Source of the DNA: an uncultured bacterium
GTDB taxonomy: Bacteria; Planctomycetota; UBA1135; UBA2386
Assembly (NCBI GenBank): GCA_938003515.1
Contig: CALKYL010000423.1
Span: forward strand, 1-5,853
Direction: 5' to 3'
DNA: 5,853 nt
Shown: positions 1 to 5,635 of the stretch, in pieces
Numbering within the stretch: the stretch's first letter is position 1
Layout: each line of letters starts with the position of its first letter
The notes under the pieces: generated by a model
Databases searched by the model: none
What the model saw: only the letters and a program-made list of their open reading frames with translations
Told to the model about the DNA's origin: nothing
Position numbers and translations under genes: made by a program

Positions 1-1031
1 TGGCGATCCGTGATCGCGTCGATCGCGCGCAGCAGATCGTCGCGGCGGCGCGGCGCCGGCGCGAACAGGCCGCCCTGCTCGGGCGCGCCGTCCCGCGCGA
101 GCCCCGCGCCGGTGACGCCGAGCAGCCGCACAGGCCGGCTGCCGTGCCACGCCTCGGCGAGCAGCGCCGACGCGGTGCGGAACAGCGCGAGGTCGTCGGC
201 GGTCGGCCCGACCTGGCGCTGGCGGGTCAGCGCATCGACGGGCGGGTGGCGCAGCTGGAGGCGCAGGTCCTCGGCGAACGTCAGCTCGTGGCCGATCGAC
301 TTCGCCTCGCGGTCGGGCTCGACGCGCCGCGCGTCGAGGCGGTTCGCGAGCACGTACAGGTGCTCGCCGAGGTGCTCGCCGAACGCGCGCACGAGCTGGT
401 CCCGAGCGCGCGCCTGCACGTCGCCGATCGTCGCGAAGCCCGCGCGTTCGAGCACCGCCTGCGTCGACGGCCCGACGCCCCACAGCCGCGACAGCGGCAG
501 CCGCGAAAGGAACGCGCGCTCGTCGCCCGGTGCGACGACGACCAGGCCGTCGGGTTTGTCGAGGTCGCTGGCGACCTTGGCGACGTACTTCGACGTCGCG
601 ACGCCGACCGACACCGTCAGGCCGGTGCGCTCGCGCACCTCGCGCTTGACGCGGCGGGCGATGGTCTCGCCGTCGCCGAACAGGGCGCGGCTGCCGGTGA
701 CGTCGAGGAACGCCTCGTCGAGCGACAGCGGCTCGACCTCGTCGGTGAACCGCTCGAACACCTCCTGCACCTCCGCCGAGACCGCGGCGTAGACCTCCAT
801 GCGCGGCGCGACGAAGACCCCGTCCGGACAGAGCCGGCGCGCCCGGACGCCGGGCATCGCCGAGCGCACGCCGAAGCGCCGCGCCTCGTAGCTCGCCGTG
901 CTGACGACCTGCCGGGGGCCCGCCCCGCCGACGATCACCGGCCGGCCGCGCAGCTCCGGGCGGTTGCGCTGCTCGATGGCCGCGTAGAACGCGTCCATGT
1001 CGGCGTGCAGGATCGTGCGCGGCCCGGCCAC
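1..1031 (-). CDS. dinB: DNA polymerase IV (Y-family, DinB), 3' end off the window
   Basis: Error-prone translesion polymerase; 343 residues are visible. Seen in the translation: the N-terminal HADMDAFYAAIE motif (D11 metal ligand, Y16 at the steric-gate position that excludes ribonucleotides), STASYEARRFGVRSAMP at about 44-60, the catalytic SLDEAFLDVT block with D105-E106, GVATSKYVAKVASDLDKPDG at 143-162, and a helix-hairpin-helix segment with WGVGPSTQAVLERAGF at 184-199. A QGGLF pentapeptide at 319-323 fits the beta-clamp binding consensus and lies before the C-terminal AIDAITDR helix. Compared with usual family lengths of about 350-400 residues, only a short tail is missing. The start is GTG at 1031: it places the catalytic motif at the usual distance, no ATG is in frame just upstream, and a -10-like TATGAT ends 6 bases before it. 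No LexA-type operator was recognised upstream, so SOS control is not shown. Confidence 0.95.
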   Translation of the reverse strand, partial: MAGPRTILHADMDAFYAAIEQRNRPELRGRPVIVGGAGPRQVVSTASYEARRFGVRSAMPGVRARRLCPDGVFVAPRMEVYAAVSAEVQEVFERFTDEVEPLSLDEAFLDVTGSRALFGDGETIARRVKREVRERTGLTVSVGVATSKYVAKVASDLDKPDGLVVVAPGDERAFLSRLPLSRLWGVGPSTQAVLERAGFATIGDVQARARDQLVRAFGEHLGEHLYVLANRLDARRVEPDREAKSIGHELTFAEDLRLQLRHPPVDALTRQRQVGPTADDLALFRTASALLAEAWHGSRPVRLLGVTGAGLARDGAPEQGGLFAPAPRRRDDLLRAIDAITDR

Positions 1032-1037
1032 GGCGCG

Positions 1038-1043
1038 ATCATA
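1038..1043 (-). promoter_or_regulatory. Putative -10 element for dinB, leaderless geometry
   Basis: The minus strand reads TATGAT (five of six matches to TATAAT), followed by six bases and then the GTG start of dinB. Transcription would start at or next to the start codon, giving a leaderless message. No convincing -35 hexamer lies 15-18 bases further upstream, so the call rests on the -10 and its spacing alone. Confidence 0.4.
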
Positions 1044-1089
1044 CGCCGGCCCCGGCGGACAGCCGCTGGCGCACCCGGGGCGCGCTCGG

Positions 1090-1095
1090 TAGCCT
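1090..1095 (+). promoter_or_regulatory. Weak -10-like hexamer before the Clp N-domain gene
   Basis: TAGCCT fits the loose TANNNT pattern and ends ten bases before the ATG at 1106. If used, it would give a leader of only a few bases. The -35 region is poor. It sits in the 74-base divergent region between dinB and the Clp N-domain gene, which must hold promoters for both. Confidence 0.2.
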
Positions 1096-1105
1096 TCTCC
1101 GCCCG

Positions 1106-1558
1106 ATGTTCGAGGACTTCGCCCCGAAGACGATCCAGGCCACCAAGAAGGCCGAGGAGCTGGCGCAGCAGCTGAAGGACCAGTCGGTCGCGACCGGCCA
1201 CCTGATCTACGGGCTGACCGTCGATCGCAGCGTCTGCCTGCACCACATCTTCCAGGACCTCAACGTCGACCCGGACATGTTCTCGGGCTACGTGCAGAGC
1301 CTGCCGCGCGAGCCCGAGGTGCCGAACGGCCCATGGAACCGCCACTGCCTCACGGTGTTCGAGCGCGCCCACGACGCCGCCAAGCAGCTCGGCAGCAAGA
1401 GCGTCGAGCCGGAGCACCTCGCGCTCGCCGTGCTGTCGATCAAGGCCGGCTCGTGCTACGAGACGCTGAAGGAGTTCTCGATCGACCCCGACTACGTGCA
1501 GGCGCTGATCCTGCAGGCGATGGGGCTCGACCCGGAGATGGTGCCCGAGTGGTTCTGA
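1106..1558 (+). CDS. Stand-alone Clp N-terminal (Clp R) domain protein
   Basis: The 150-residue product consists of two tandem Clp N repeats, the domain that in ClpA, ClpB and ClpC docks adaptors and substrates ahead of the AAA+ rings. Repeat 1 is about residues 5-66, with TGHLIYGL at 30-37. Repeat 2 is about 78-139, with EPEHLALAVL at 101-110, like the family's TEHLLLGLL. There is no Walker A or B motif and no room for an ATPase module: the protein ends in MVPEWF at a TGA, followed at once by repeats. It is probably cytosolic; no signal peptide or membrane segment is seen. It could be an adaptor or competitor of a Clp ATPase encoded elsewhere, or a degenerate paralogue; partner and function are unknown. 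The ATG at 1106 is chosen because repeat 1 begins within a few residues of it. No Shine-Dalgarno is visible. Confidence 0.85.
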   Translation: MFEDFAPKTIQATKKAEELAQQLKDQSVATGHLIYGLTVDRSVCLHHIFQDLNVDPDMFSGYVQSLPREPEVPNGPWNRHCLTVFERAHDAAKQLGSKSVEPEHLALAVLSIKAGSCYETLKEFSIDPDYVQALILQAMGLDPEMVPEWF

Positions 1559-1564
1559 GCACGC

Positions 1565-1583
1565 TCGTCCGCTTCGCGGACGA
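1565..1583. terminator. Perfect hairpin after the Clp N-domain gene (possible terminator)
   Basis: TCGTCCGC, loop TTC, GCGGACGA: eight perfect base pairs starting six bases after the stop at 1556-1558. A second stem, GCCGGCC-GAG-GGCCGGC, follows at 1603-1619. There is no run of T, so it is not a classical intrinsic terminator; a GC-rich stem that stops or stabilises the 3' end is the more cautious reading. Confidence 0.4.
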
Positions 1584-1679
1584 CCGTGCGCAGGACCTCG
1601 CCGCCGGCCGAGGGCCGGCCGCTTCGGTTCTGAGCAGGCGCTCGTGCGCTTCGCGGACGACCGTGCGCGGGACCTCGCC

Positions 1680-1697
1680 GCCGGCCTGACGGCCGGC
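1680..1697. repeat. Second hairpin of repeat copy B
   Basis: GCCGGCC, loop TGAC, GGCCGGC: a seven-pair stem identical to that of copy A at 1603-1619, while the loop differs in both length and sequence. Conserved arms with a variable loop suggest the fold rather than the exact sequence is kept, though the arms are themselves simple GC-rich palindromes. Confidence 0.5.
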
Positions 1698-1719
1698 CGC
1701 TTCGGTTCCGAGCAGGTGC

Positions 1720-1738
1720 CCGTGCGCTGCGCGGACGG
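1720..1738. terminator. Hairpin after the thioesterase gene (possible terminator)
   Basis: CCGTGCGC, loop TGC, GCGGACGG: seven pairs and one G-G mismatch, lying nine bases beyond the thioesterase stop on the minus strand. It is the hairpin of the partial third repeat copy. The outermost pair is T-A in copies A and B but C-G here, a paired change. No T tract follows on either strand. Confidence 0.35.
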
Positions 1739-1747
1739 CGACGCCCG

Positions 1748-2224
1748 CTACTTCAGGTGTTCGAGCCGCAGCGCGCGGCGCCGCTGCGCGTCGGCGTAGC
1801 GGCGCTTCTCGACGTCGGTCTCGGGCACGACCTGCGGCACCGCCCGCGGCTTCTGCGTGACCGGATCGAGCGACACGAACGTCAGGTAGGCCGAGACCAC
1901 GTGCTTGCGGTCGCCGGTCGCGCGGTCCTCCTGCCAGACCTTGACGCCGACCTCCATCGACGTCCGGCCGGTGTAGTTGACCGACGCGAGCAGCACGACG
2001 ATGCCGCCGACCGGCACCGGGTTGTGGAAATCGATGTTGTCGACGCTCGCGGTGACCACCGGCGTGCGCGCGTGGCGGCCGGCGGCGACCGCCGCACAGA
2101 TGTCGATCCACTGCATGACGCGGCCGCCCATCGCGTTGCCGAGCGGGTTGGCGTCGTTCGGCATCACGATCTCGGTCATCTCGACCTTGCTGGCCGACAC
2201 CGGGCGGGTCGCTGGCGTGCTCAT
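1748..2224 (-). CDS. Acyl-CoA thioesterase, hotdog fold (YciA/ACOT7-like)
   Basis: The 158-residue product hydrolyses acyl-CoA to free acid and CoA by family assignment; the chain-length preference cannot be read from sequence. Seen: MPNDANPLGNAMGG at 21-34, whose N26 matches the catalytic Asn of the family (DAN..GN..GG), then VMQWIDICAAVAAGRHA at 36-52, the hotdog central helix; then TASVDNIDFHNPVPVGGIV and VNYTGRTSMEVGVKVWQED, the usual beta strands; and AYLTFVSLD, a conserved late strand. The C-terminal tail (EKRRYADAQRRRALRLEHLK) is basic, as is common in this group. Single hotdog domain, near usual length, cytosolic. The start is ATG at 2224: the open frame continues far upstream, but family similarity begins only after this Met, and a good promoter sits directly before it. 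The stop is TAG. Confidence 0.9.
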   Translation of the reverse strand: MSTPATRPVSASKVEMTEIVMPNDANPLGNAMGGRVMQWIDICAAVAAGRHARTPVVTASVDNIDFHNPVPVGGIVVLLASVNYTGRTSMEVGVKVWQEDRATGDRKHVVSAYLTFVSLDPVTQKPRAVPQVVPETDVEKRRYADAQRRRALRLEHLK

Positions 2225-2231
2225 CGCGCGG

Positions 2232-2259
2232 ACTGTAGGTTCGCGCGGCCCGCCGGCAA
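2232..2259 (-). promoter_or_regulatory. Putative sigma70-type promoter of the thioesterase gene, near-leaderless
   Basis: On the minus strand TTGCCG (2259-2254; four of six matches to TTGACA) is followed after 16 bases by TACAGT (2237-2232; four of six to TATAAT). Seven bases separate the -10 hexamer from the ATG at 2224, so the transcript would have a leader of zero or one base. This agrees with the absence of a Shine-Dalgarno sequence. Confidence 0.45.
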
Positions 2260-2320
2260 GCCCGCGTCCGCCGCGCCCCGCGCGCAACGGGCGAACCGGC
2301 CCTGCGTTGAGCCGCGCCGC

Positions 2321-2809
2321 ATGCCGATGCCGTTCCTCCGGAGCGCCTGCCGGGCGCTGTCCCCGCTCCTGCTGGTCGCCTGCAGCAACTACGACTTCGC
2401 CGATGCCCGCAAGACCGACGGCGAGTGGGACCTCGCCAGGCTCGCCGCCGACCTCGAGAAGTCGGGGGAGGACTCGCTGCGACAGGGATCGTGGTTCCCG
2501 CTGATCCACCTCGACGTCATCACCTTCCGCAGGAGCGACCCGCGCATGCCGCCGGGCTACACCCTGCAGCAGTTCGACGCGAACGGCCCGGTGTTCTTCG
2601 CCGGCGCGAGCGAGCGGCGGGTCTTCGACGAGCGCTTCGAGCCGGTCGAAGGCGAGACGCGGGACTGGTTCGGCTGGGGGCTCTTGTATTGGGACCGCTC
2701 GCAGACGATCGAGACCACGCACGGCCGCCGCCACGACGGCGCCGACCGCGTGCTGCTCTTGTTCGGCGGCGACAGCACGCACTACTTCGAGACGCGCACC
2801 GACCGCTGA
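2321..2809 (+). CDS. Predicted small lipoprotein, function unknown (lipoprotein 1)
   Basis: I do not recognise a family. The 162-residue precursor has a short signal peptide with basic residues (R7, R11), a hydrophobic stretch LSPLLLVA, and a lipobox LVAC ending at C21, giving a mature protein of about 142 residues. Ser at +2 after the Cys would not retain it at the inner membrane under the Lol rule, so outer-membrane placement is plausible if the host has that system. The mature part is soluble, charged and aromatic-rich (GSWFPLIHLDVITFRR; RDWFGWGLLYWDRS), with no internal membrane segment. ATG 2321 is taken as the start, but ATG 2327 would work equally well. The open frame extends far upstream, but that stretch overlaps the thioesterase gene antisense and a start there would bury the signal peptide. 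It converges on lipoprotein 2 with a 31-base gap. Confidence 0.75.
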   Translation: MPMPFLRSACRALSPLLLVACSNYDFADARKTDGEWDLARLAADLEKSGEDSLRQGSWFPLIHLDVITFRRSDPRMPPGYTLQQFDANGPVFFAGASERRVFDERFEPVEGETRDWFGWGLLYWDRSQTIETTHGRRHDGADRVLLLFGGDSTHYFETRTDR

Positions 2810-2843
2810 CGGGGCGGCGCGCGGCGCGCCCCGGGCTCCGTCA
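2807..2843. terminator. Inverted repeat between convergent lipoprotein genes, likely bidirectional terminator
   Basis: The gap between the two stop codons contains CGGGGCG (2810-2816) pairing with CGCCCCG (2827-2833); beyond a bulged G the stem continues with CGC/GCG around a GCG loop. The two opposing stop codons are also part of an outer repeat, TGACGG at 2807-2812 against CCGTCA at 2838-2843, which can form an alternative outer stem. No T run is present, so termination is inferred from position and stem strength only. Confidence 0.45.
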
Positions 2844-3230
2844 GCGCGGCGTGCCGGCGTCTTCGCGGCTGCCGACGGCGTCGACGGCGACCGGCTCGAG
2901 CCGCACCGGCGCCGAGGCTTCGAACAGCTCGGCGACGCCGCGCGCCATCGACCAGACGCCGAGGTCCTCCTCCTCGTCCTGGAACGGCACCCGCCGCGAG
3001 AACCGGCCGCTGGCCGTCGCGTGGCCGATCCAGCGCCCCTGGCCGTCCTCGACGCGGTAGAAGCGGATCGGGCCGGCGGGATCGCGGATCTCGAGATGCA
3101 CGACCTGGCCGAGCACGTCGCCGCCGCTGCGCACGAGCCAACGCTCCAGGGTCACGACCTCGCGCGGCGCGTACGGCGGCGGCTCGTTGCGGGGGGCCGC
3201 GCACGCGGCGAACACCACCCACAGCGGCAT
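2841..3230 (-). CDS. Predicted small lipoprotein, function unknown (lipoprotein 2)
   Basis: I do not recognise a family. From ATG at 3230 the product has 129 residues, beginning MPLWVVFAAC with Cys at position 10 in a relaxed lipobox (F at -3 instead of L/V/I). The signal is very short and lacks basic residues, so lipidation is uncertain. The following residues are proline-rich (APRNEPPPYAPREVV), a typical tether, then a globular part with strands such as VVHLEIRDPAGPIRFYRVED and an acidic QDEEEDLG turn. The frame stays open upstream to an ATG at 3335, but the codons there (CAT, TCT, ACA, CCA, AGA, CAA) do not have the G/C third-position bias of the rest, so the short start is preferred. It is divergent from tdh and converges on lipoprotein 1. 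Confidence 0.65.
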   Translation of the reverse strand: MPLWVVFAACAAPRNEPPPYAPREVVTLERWLVRSGGDVLGQVVHLEIRDPAGPIRFYRVEDGQGRWIGHATASGRFSRRVPFQDEEEDLGVWSMARGVAELFEASAPVRLEPVAVDAVGSREDAGTPR

Positions 3231-3333
3231 GACGGTCGTGCGTTGGCTCGGACGGGCGATCGGGGATCTCCTTGGTGGCGCCGCTGGCGTTGTAGCCGCA
3301 GAATGCCCCACCCGCCACGGGCGGCTTCGAACC
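3231..3333. promoter_or_regulatory. Divergent intergenic region, lipoprotein 2 / tdh
   Basis: This 103-base stretch must carry the promoters of lipoprotein 2 and the tdh-kbl-map cluster. Candidate -10 hexamers are CAGAAT at 3299-3304 (plus) and a TACAAC on the minus strand near 3291-3296, neither with a good -35 partner. A five-pair hairpin CCGCC-ACG-GGCGG lies at 3312-3324, just before the tdh ATG, and TTCGAA at 3326-3331 is a short palindrome. No riboswitch fold was recognised. Confidence 0.3.
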
Positions 3334-4407
3334 ATGACGTCGATGAAGGGCGTGCAACTCTCCTCCCCCGGTCAGGCCCGCGTGCGCACGGACCTGCCCG
3401 TGCCCGAGCCCGGCCCGGGCGAGGTGCGCCTGAAGGTCGCGGCCGCGGGCATCTGCGGCACCGACGTGCACATCTGCAGCGGCGACGCGTCGATGAACGG
3501 CCTGATCGCGCCGCCGGTGACGCTCGGGCACGAGTTCTGCGGCCACGTCGACGCGCTCGGCGAGGGCGTCGACGCGAAGGAGCTGCCGCCGGGCACCTAC
3601 GCGAGCGCCGAGATGCACGAGATCTGCGGCGAGTGCCCGGCGTGCCGCAGCGGCGCGTATCACGCCTGCGCGACCGCGCGCATCCGCGGCATCAACCTCG
3701 ACGGCGCGTTCGCGGAATACGTCGTCGTGTCGGCGCGCAACGTCGTCAAGCTGCCCGAGGACCTGCCGGTCCAGGTCGCGGCGATCCTCGACCCGCTCGG
3801 CAACGCCGTGCACACGGTCATGAAGGTGCCGGTCGAGGACCGCTCGGTCGCGATCGTCGGCTTCGGCCCGATCGGCGCGATGTGCGGCGAGGTCGCCGCG
3901 TTCGTCGGCGCGCGCCACGTCTACGTCGTCGACGTCGCCGACCAGGCGCTGGCGCGCGCGCGCGCGTGGACGATCCGGCGCGGCCTGTCGGACCAGGTCA
4001 CCGTCGTCGACGGCCGCGAGCGGCCGGTCGAGAAGGTGCTCGACGAGACCCACGGCGGCGTCGACGTCACGCTCGAGATCTCCGGCCATCCGGTCGGCAT
4101 CAACAACGCGATCCAGATGACGCGCGCCGCCGGCCACGTCGTCAACCTCGGGCTGCCCAAGGGCGAGTCGGTCGCCATCGAGGGCTTCAGCAAGAATTTC
4201 ATCTTCAAGGGCCTGACGATGCCCGCCGTGATCGGCCGCGAGATGTTCCGCACGTGGGACCAGATGCTCGATCTCTTGCGCCGCGGCCTCGACGTGTCCC
4301 ATCTCGTCACCGCGGAGCTGCCGCTCGAGCAGTTCGCGACCGGCGTCGAGCGCTTCGGCCAGGGCCTCGAGCAGAAGGTCGTGCTCTATCCCCATCCCCG
4401 CAGCTGA
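3334..4407 (+). CDS. tdh: L-threonine 3-dehydrogenase
   Basis: NAD-dependent, zinc-containing medium-chain dehydrogenase that oxidises L-threonine to 2-amino-3-oxobutyrate in the cytosol. The 357-residue product has catalytic-zinc residues C41 in GICGTDVHI and H66-E67 in LGHEF; four structural-zinc cysteines at 98, 101, 104 and 112; AAILDPLGNAVHT at 149-161, the threonine dehydrogenase signature; a Rossmann G176-F-G178-P-I-G181 with D200 at the end of the second strand, fitting NAD rather than NADP; and IGREMFRTWDQM at 300-311, which matches the E. coli Tdh C-terminal region closely. H95 sits where E. coli Tdh has the active-site His (GEGH versus AEMH). Length is slightly above E. coli Tdh (341). 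ATG 3334 or 3343 could be the start; similarity begins after the second. Kbl directly downstream makes the threonine assignment much safer than a generic alcohol dehydrogenase. Confidence 0.9.
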   Translation: MTSMKGVQLSSPGQARVRTDLPVPEPGPGEVRLKVAAAGICGTDVHICSGDASMNGLIAPPVTLGHEFCGHVDALGEGVDAKELPPGTYASAEMHEICGECPACRSGAYHACATARIRGINLDGAFAEYVVVSARNVVKLPEDLPVQVAAILDPLGNAVHTVMKVPVEDRSVAIVGFGPIGAMCGEVAAFVGARHVYVVDVADQALARARAWTIRRGLSDQVTVVDGRERPVEKVLDETHGGVDVTLEISGHPVGINNAIQMTRAAGHVVNLGLPKGESVAIEGFSKNFIFKGLTMPAVIGREMFRTWDQMLDLLRRGLDVSHLVTAELPLEQFATGVERFGQGLEQKVVLYPHPRS

Positions 4408-4434
4408 CCCCCCGACACCCCAGAGCCCACCACG

Positions 4435-5622
4435 ATGTTCGACCACGACAAGGAGCGGCTCCGGCACGAGCTCGACGAGATCCGCGCCCAGGGGCTCTGG
4501 AAGGAGGAGCGCGTGCTCGAGAGCCCGCAGGGCGCGCGCATCCGGGCCAACGGCAAGGACGTGCTGTGCCTGTGCGCGAACAACTACCTCGGCCTCGCCG
4601 ACGATCCGGACCTGAAGGCCGCCGCGAAGCAGTCGATCGACTCGCACGGCCTCGGCCTCGCCAGCGTGCGCTTCATCTGCGGCACGCAGGACCGGCACAA
4701 GGAGCTCGAAGCCAGGATCGCCGGGTTCCTCGGCAAGGCCGATGCGATCCTCTACTCGTCGTGCTGGGACGCGAACGGCGGCCTGTTCGAGATCCTGATG
4801 GGGCCCGAGGACGCGATCGTCTCGGACGCGCTCAACCACGCGTCGATCATCGACGGCATCCGGCTGACCAAGTCGCGGCGCCTGCGCTACGCGAGCGGCG
4901 ACATGAAGGAGCTCGAGCAGCACCTGAAGGACTCGCAGGACTGCCGCAGCCGCATGATCGTCACCGACGGCGTGTTCTCGATGGACGGCCACGTCGCCGA
5001 CCTGCCGGCGATCTGCGAGCTCGCCGACCGCTACCGCGCGATCGTCGTCGTCGACGACAGCCACGCGACCGGCTTCTTCGGGCCGACCGGCCGGGGCACG
5101 CCGGAGTACCACGGCGTGCAGGACCGTGTGGACATCGTCAACTCCACCTTCGGCAAGGCGCTCGGCGGCGCGTCCGGCGGCTTCACCGCGGGCCCCGCGG
5201 AGGTCGTCGACCTGCTGCGCAACCGCGCGCGGCCCTACCTGTTCTCCAACACGCTGGCGCCCGCGATCGTCGGCGCGACGATCGCCTGCATCGACCGTCT
5301 GTCGGCGACGACCGCGCTGCGCGACAAGCTCGAGGCCAACACGAAGTTCTTCCGCGACGCGATGACGAAGGCCGGCTTCGCGATCGTGCCGGGCGAGCAC
5401 CCGATCGTGCCGATCATGCTCGGCGACGCGAAGCTCGCCGTCGACATGGCGCGCCGCATGCTCGACGAGGGCGTCTACGTGATCGGCTTCTCGTATCCGG
5501 TCGTGCCCAAGGGCAAGGCCAGGATCCGCGTGCAGATCAGCGCCGCCCACGAGCCGGAGCAGCTCGAGTTCGCGGTCGCCGCGTTCACCAAGGTCGGCAG
5601 GCAGCTGGGCGTGCTGAAGTGA
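4435..5622 (+). CDS. kbl: Glycine C-acetyltransferase (2-amino-3-ketobutyrate CoA ligase)
   Basis: PLP enzyme of the alpha-oxoamine synthase family that splits 2-amino-3-oxobutyrate with CoA into glycine and acetyl-CoA, using the unstable product of Tdh. The 395 residues match the family's usual length (E. coli 398). Seen: [13 protein letters not shown] at 48-60; [13 protein letters not shown] at 80-92; H135 in ALNHASIID, which stacks on the cofactor ring; [13 protein letters not shown] at 204-216, with D207 and H210 at the cofactor-contact positions; and the Schiff-base lysine K241 in [29 protein letters not shown] at 364-379 is the conserved C-terminal block. The gene starts 27 bases after tdh and surely shares its transcript. 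The ATG at 4435 fits the family N-terminus; no Shine-Dalgarno precedes it, so translation may depend on coupling or on an unstructured leader. Confidence 0.96.
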   Translation: MFDHDKERLRHELDEIRAQGLWKEERVLESPQGARIRANGKDVLCLCANNYLGLADDPDLKAAAKQSIDSHGLGLASVRFICGTQDRHKELEARIAGFLGKADAILYSSCWDANGGLFEILMGPEDAIVSDALNHASIIDGIRLTKSRRLRYASGDMKELEQHLKDSQDCRSRMIVTDGVFSMDGHVADLPAICELADRYRAIVVVDDSHATGFFGPTGRGTPEYHGVQDRVDIVNSTFGKALGGASGGFTAGPAEVVDLLRNRARPYLFSNTLAPAIVGATIACIDRLSATTALRDKLEANTKFFRDAMTKAGFAIVPGEHPIVPIMLGDAKLAVDMARRMLDEGVYVIGFSYPVVPKGKARIRVQISAAHEPEQLEFAVAAFTKVGRQLGVLK

Positions 5623-5635
5623 CGGGCGTGTCGCC

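Larger units (their letters stand above)
1551..1738. repeat. Tandem repeat, about 2.5 copies of a 75-78 base unit with nested hairpins
   Basis: Copy A is 1551-1625, copy B 1626-1703 and a partial copy C 1704-1738. Each begins with GGTTCTGAGCA or GGTTCCGAGCA, followed by a GCTCGT(G/C)CGCTTCGCGGACGA segment; A and B share the rest, including GACCTCGCCGCCGGCC. Each full copy folds into two stems: one around a CGCTTCGCG core and one of GCCGGCC/GGCCGGC. The copies differ in the loop of the second stem (GAG in A, TGAC in B) and by two bases near the start, so the reading frame is not kept between A and B. Copy A includes the stop codon of the Clp N-domain gene. The array fills the 189-base gap between two convergent genes. 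Confidence 0.85.

Noticed and set aside
1032..1105. LexA operator upstream of dinB
   Set aside because: No CTGT-N8-ACAG or similar dyad is present; one isolated CTGT has no partner half-site.
144..1175. Plus-strand open frames over the dinB region
   Set aside because: They lie antisense to dinB, which has all Y-family motifs, and are Arg/Ala-rich without domain features.
1333..1689. Open frame reading through the tandem repeat (LVRFADDRA-like repeated peptide)
   Set aside because: The peptide looks coding-like with G/C third positions, but the frame is broken between copies A and B by a net two-base and a one-base length change, and the frame overlaps the Clp N-domain gene out of phase.
1551..1738. 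CRISPR-like array
   Set aside because: Copies are adjacent, without unique spacers of constant length, and only two are complete; no cas gene is present.
2225..2782. Upstream extension of the thioesterase frame to a start at 2782
   Set aside because: It would run antisense through lipoprotein 1 and past a good promoter; hotdog similarity begins only after the Met at 2224.
3268..3273. AAGGAG on the minus strand, possible Shine-Dalgarno for lipoprotein 2
   Set aside because: It is 37 bases from the ATG at 3230 and no start codon follows at the normal 5-10 base spacing.
3187..3333. N-terminal extension of Tdh from an upstream ATG at 3187
   Set aside because: It would overlap the lipoprotein 2 gene and add residues with no counterpart in Tdh; the family's N-terminus matches the ATG at 3334 or 3343.
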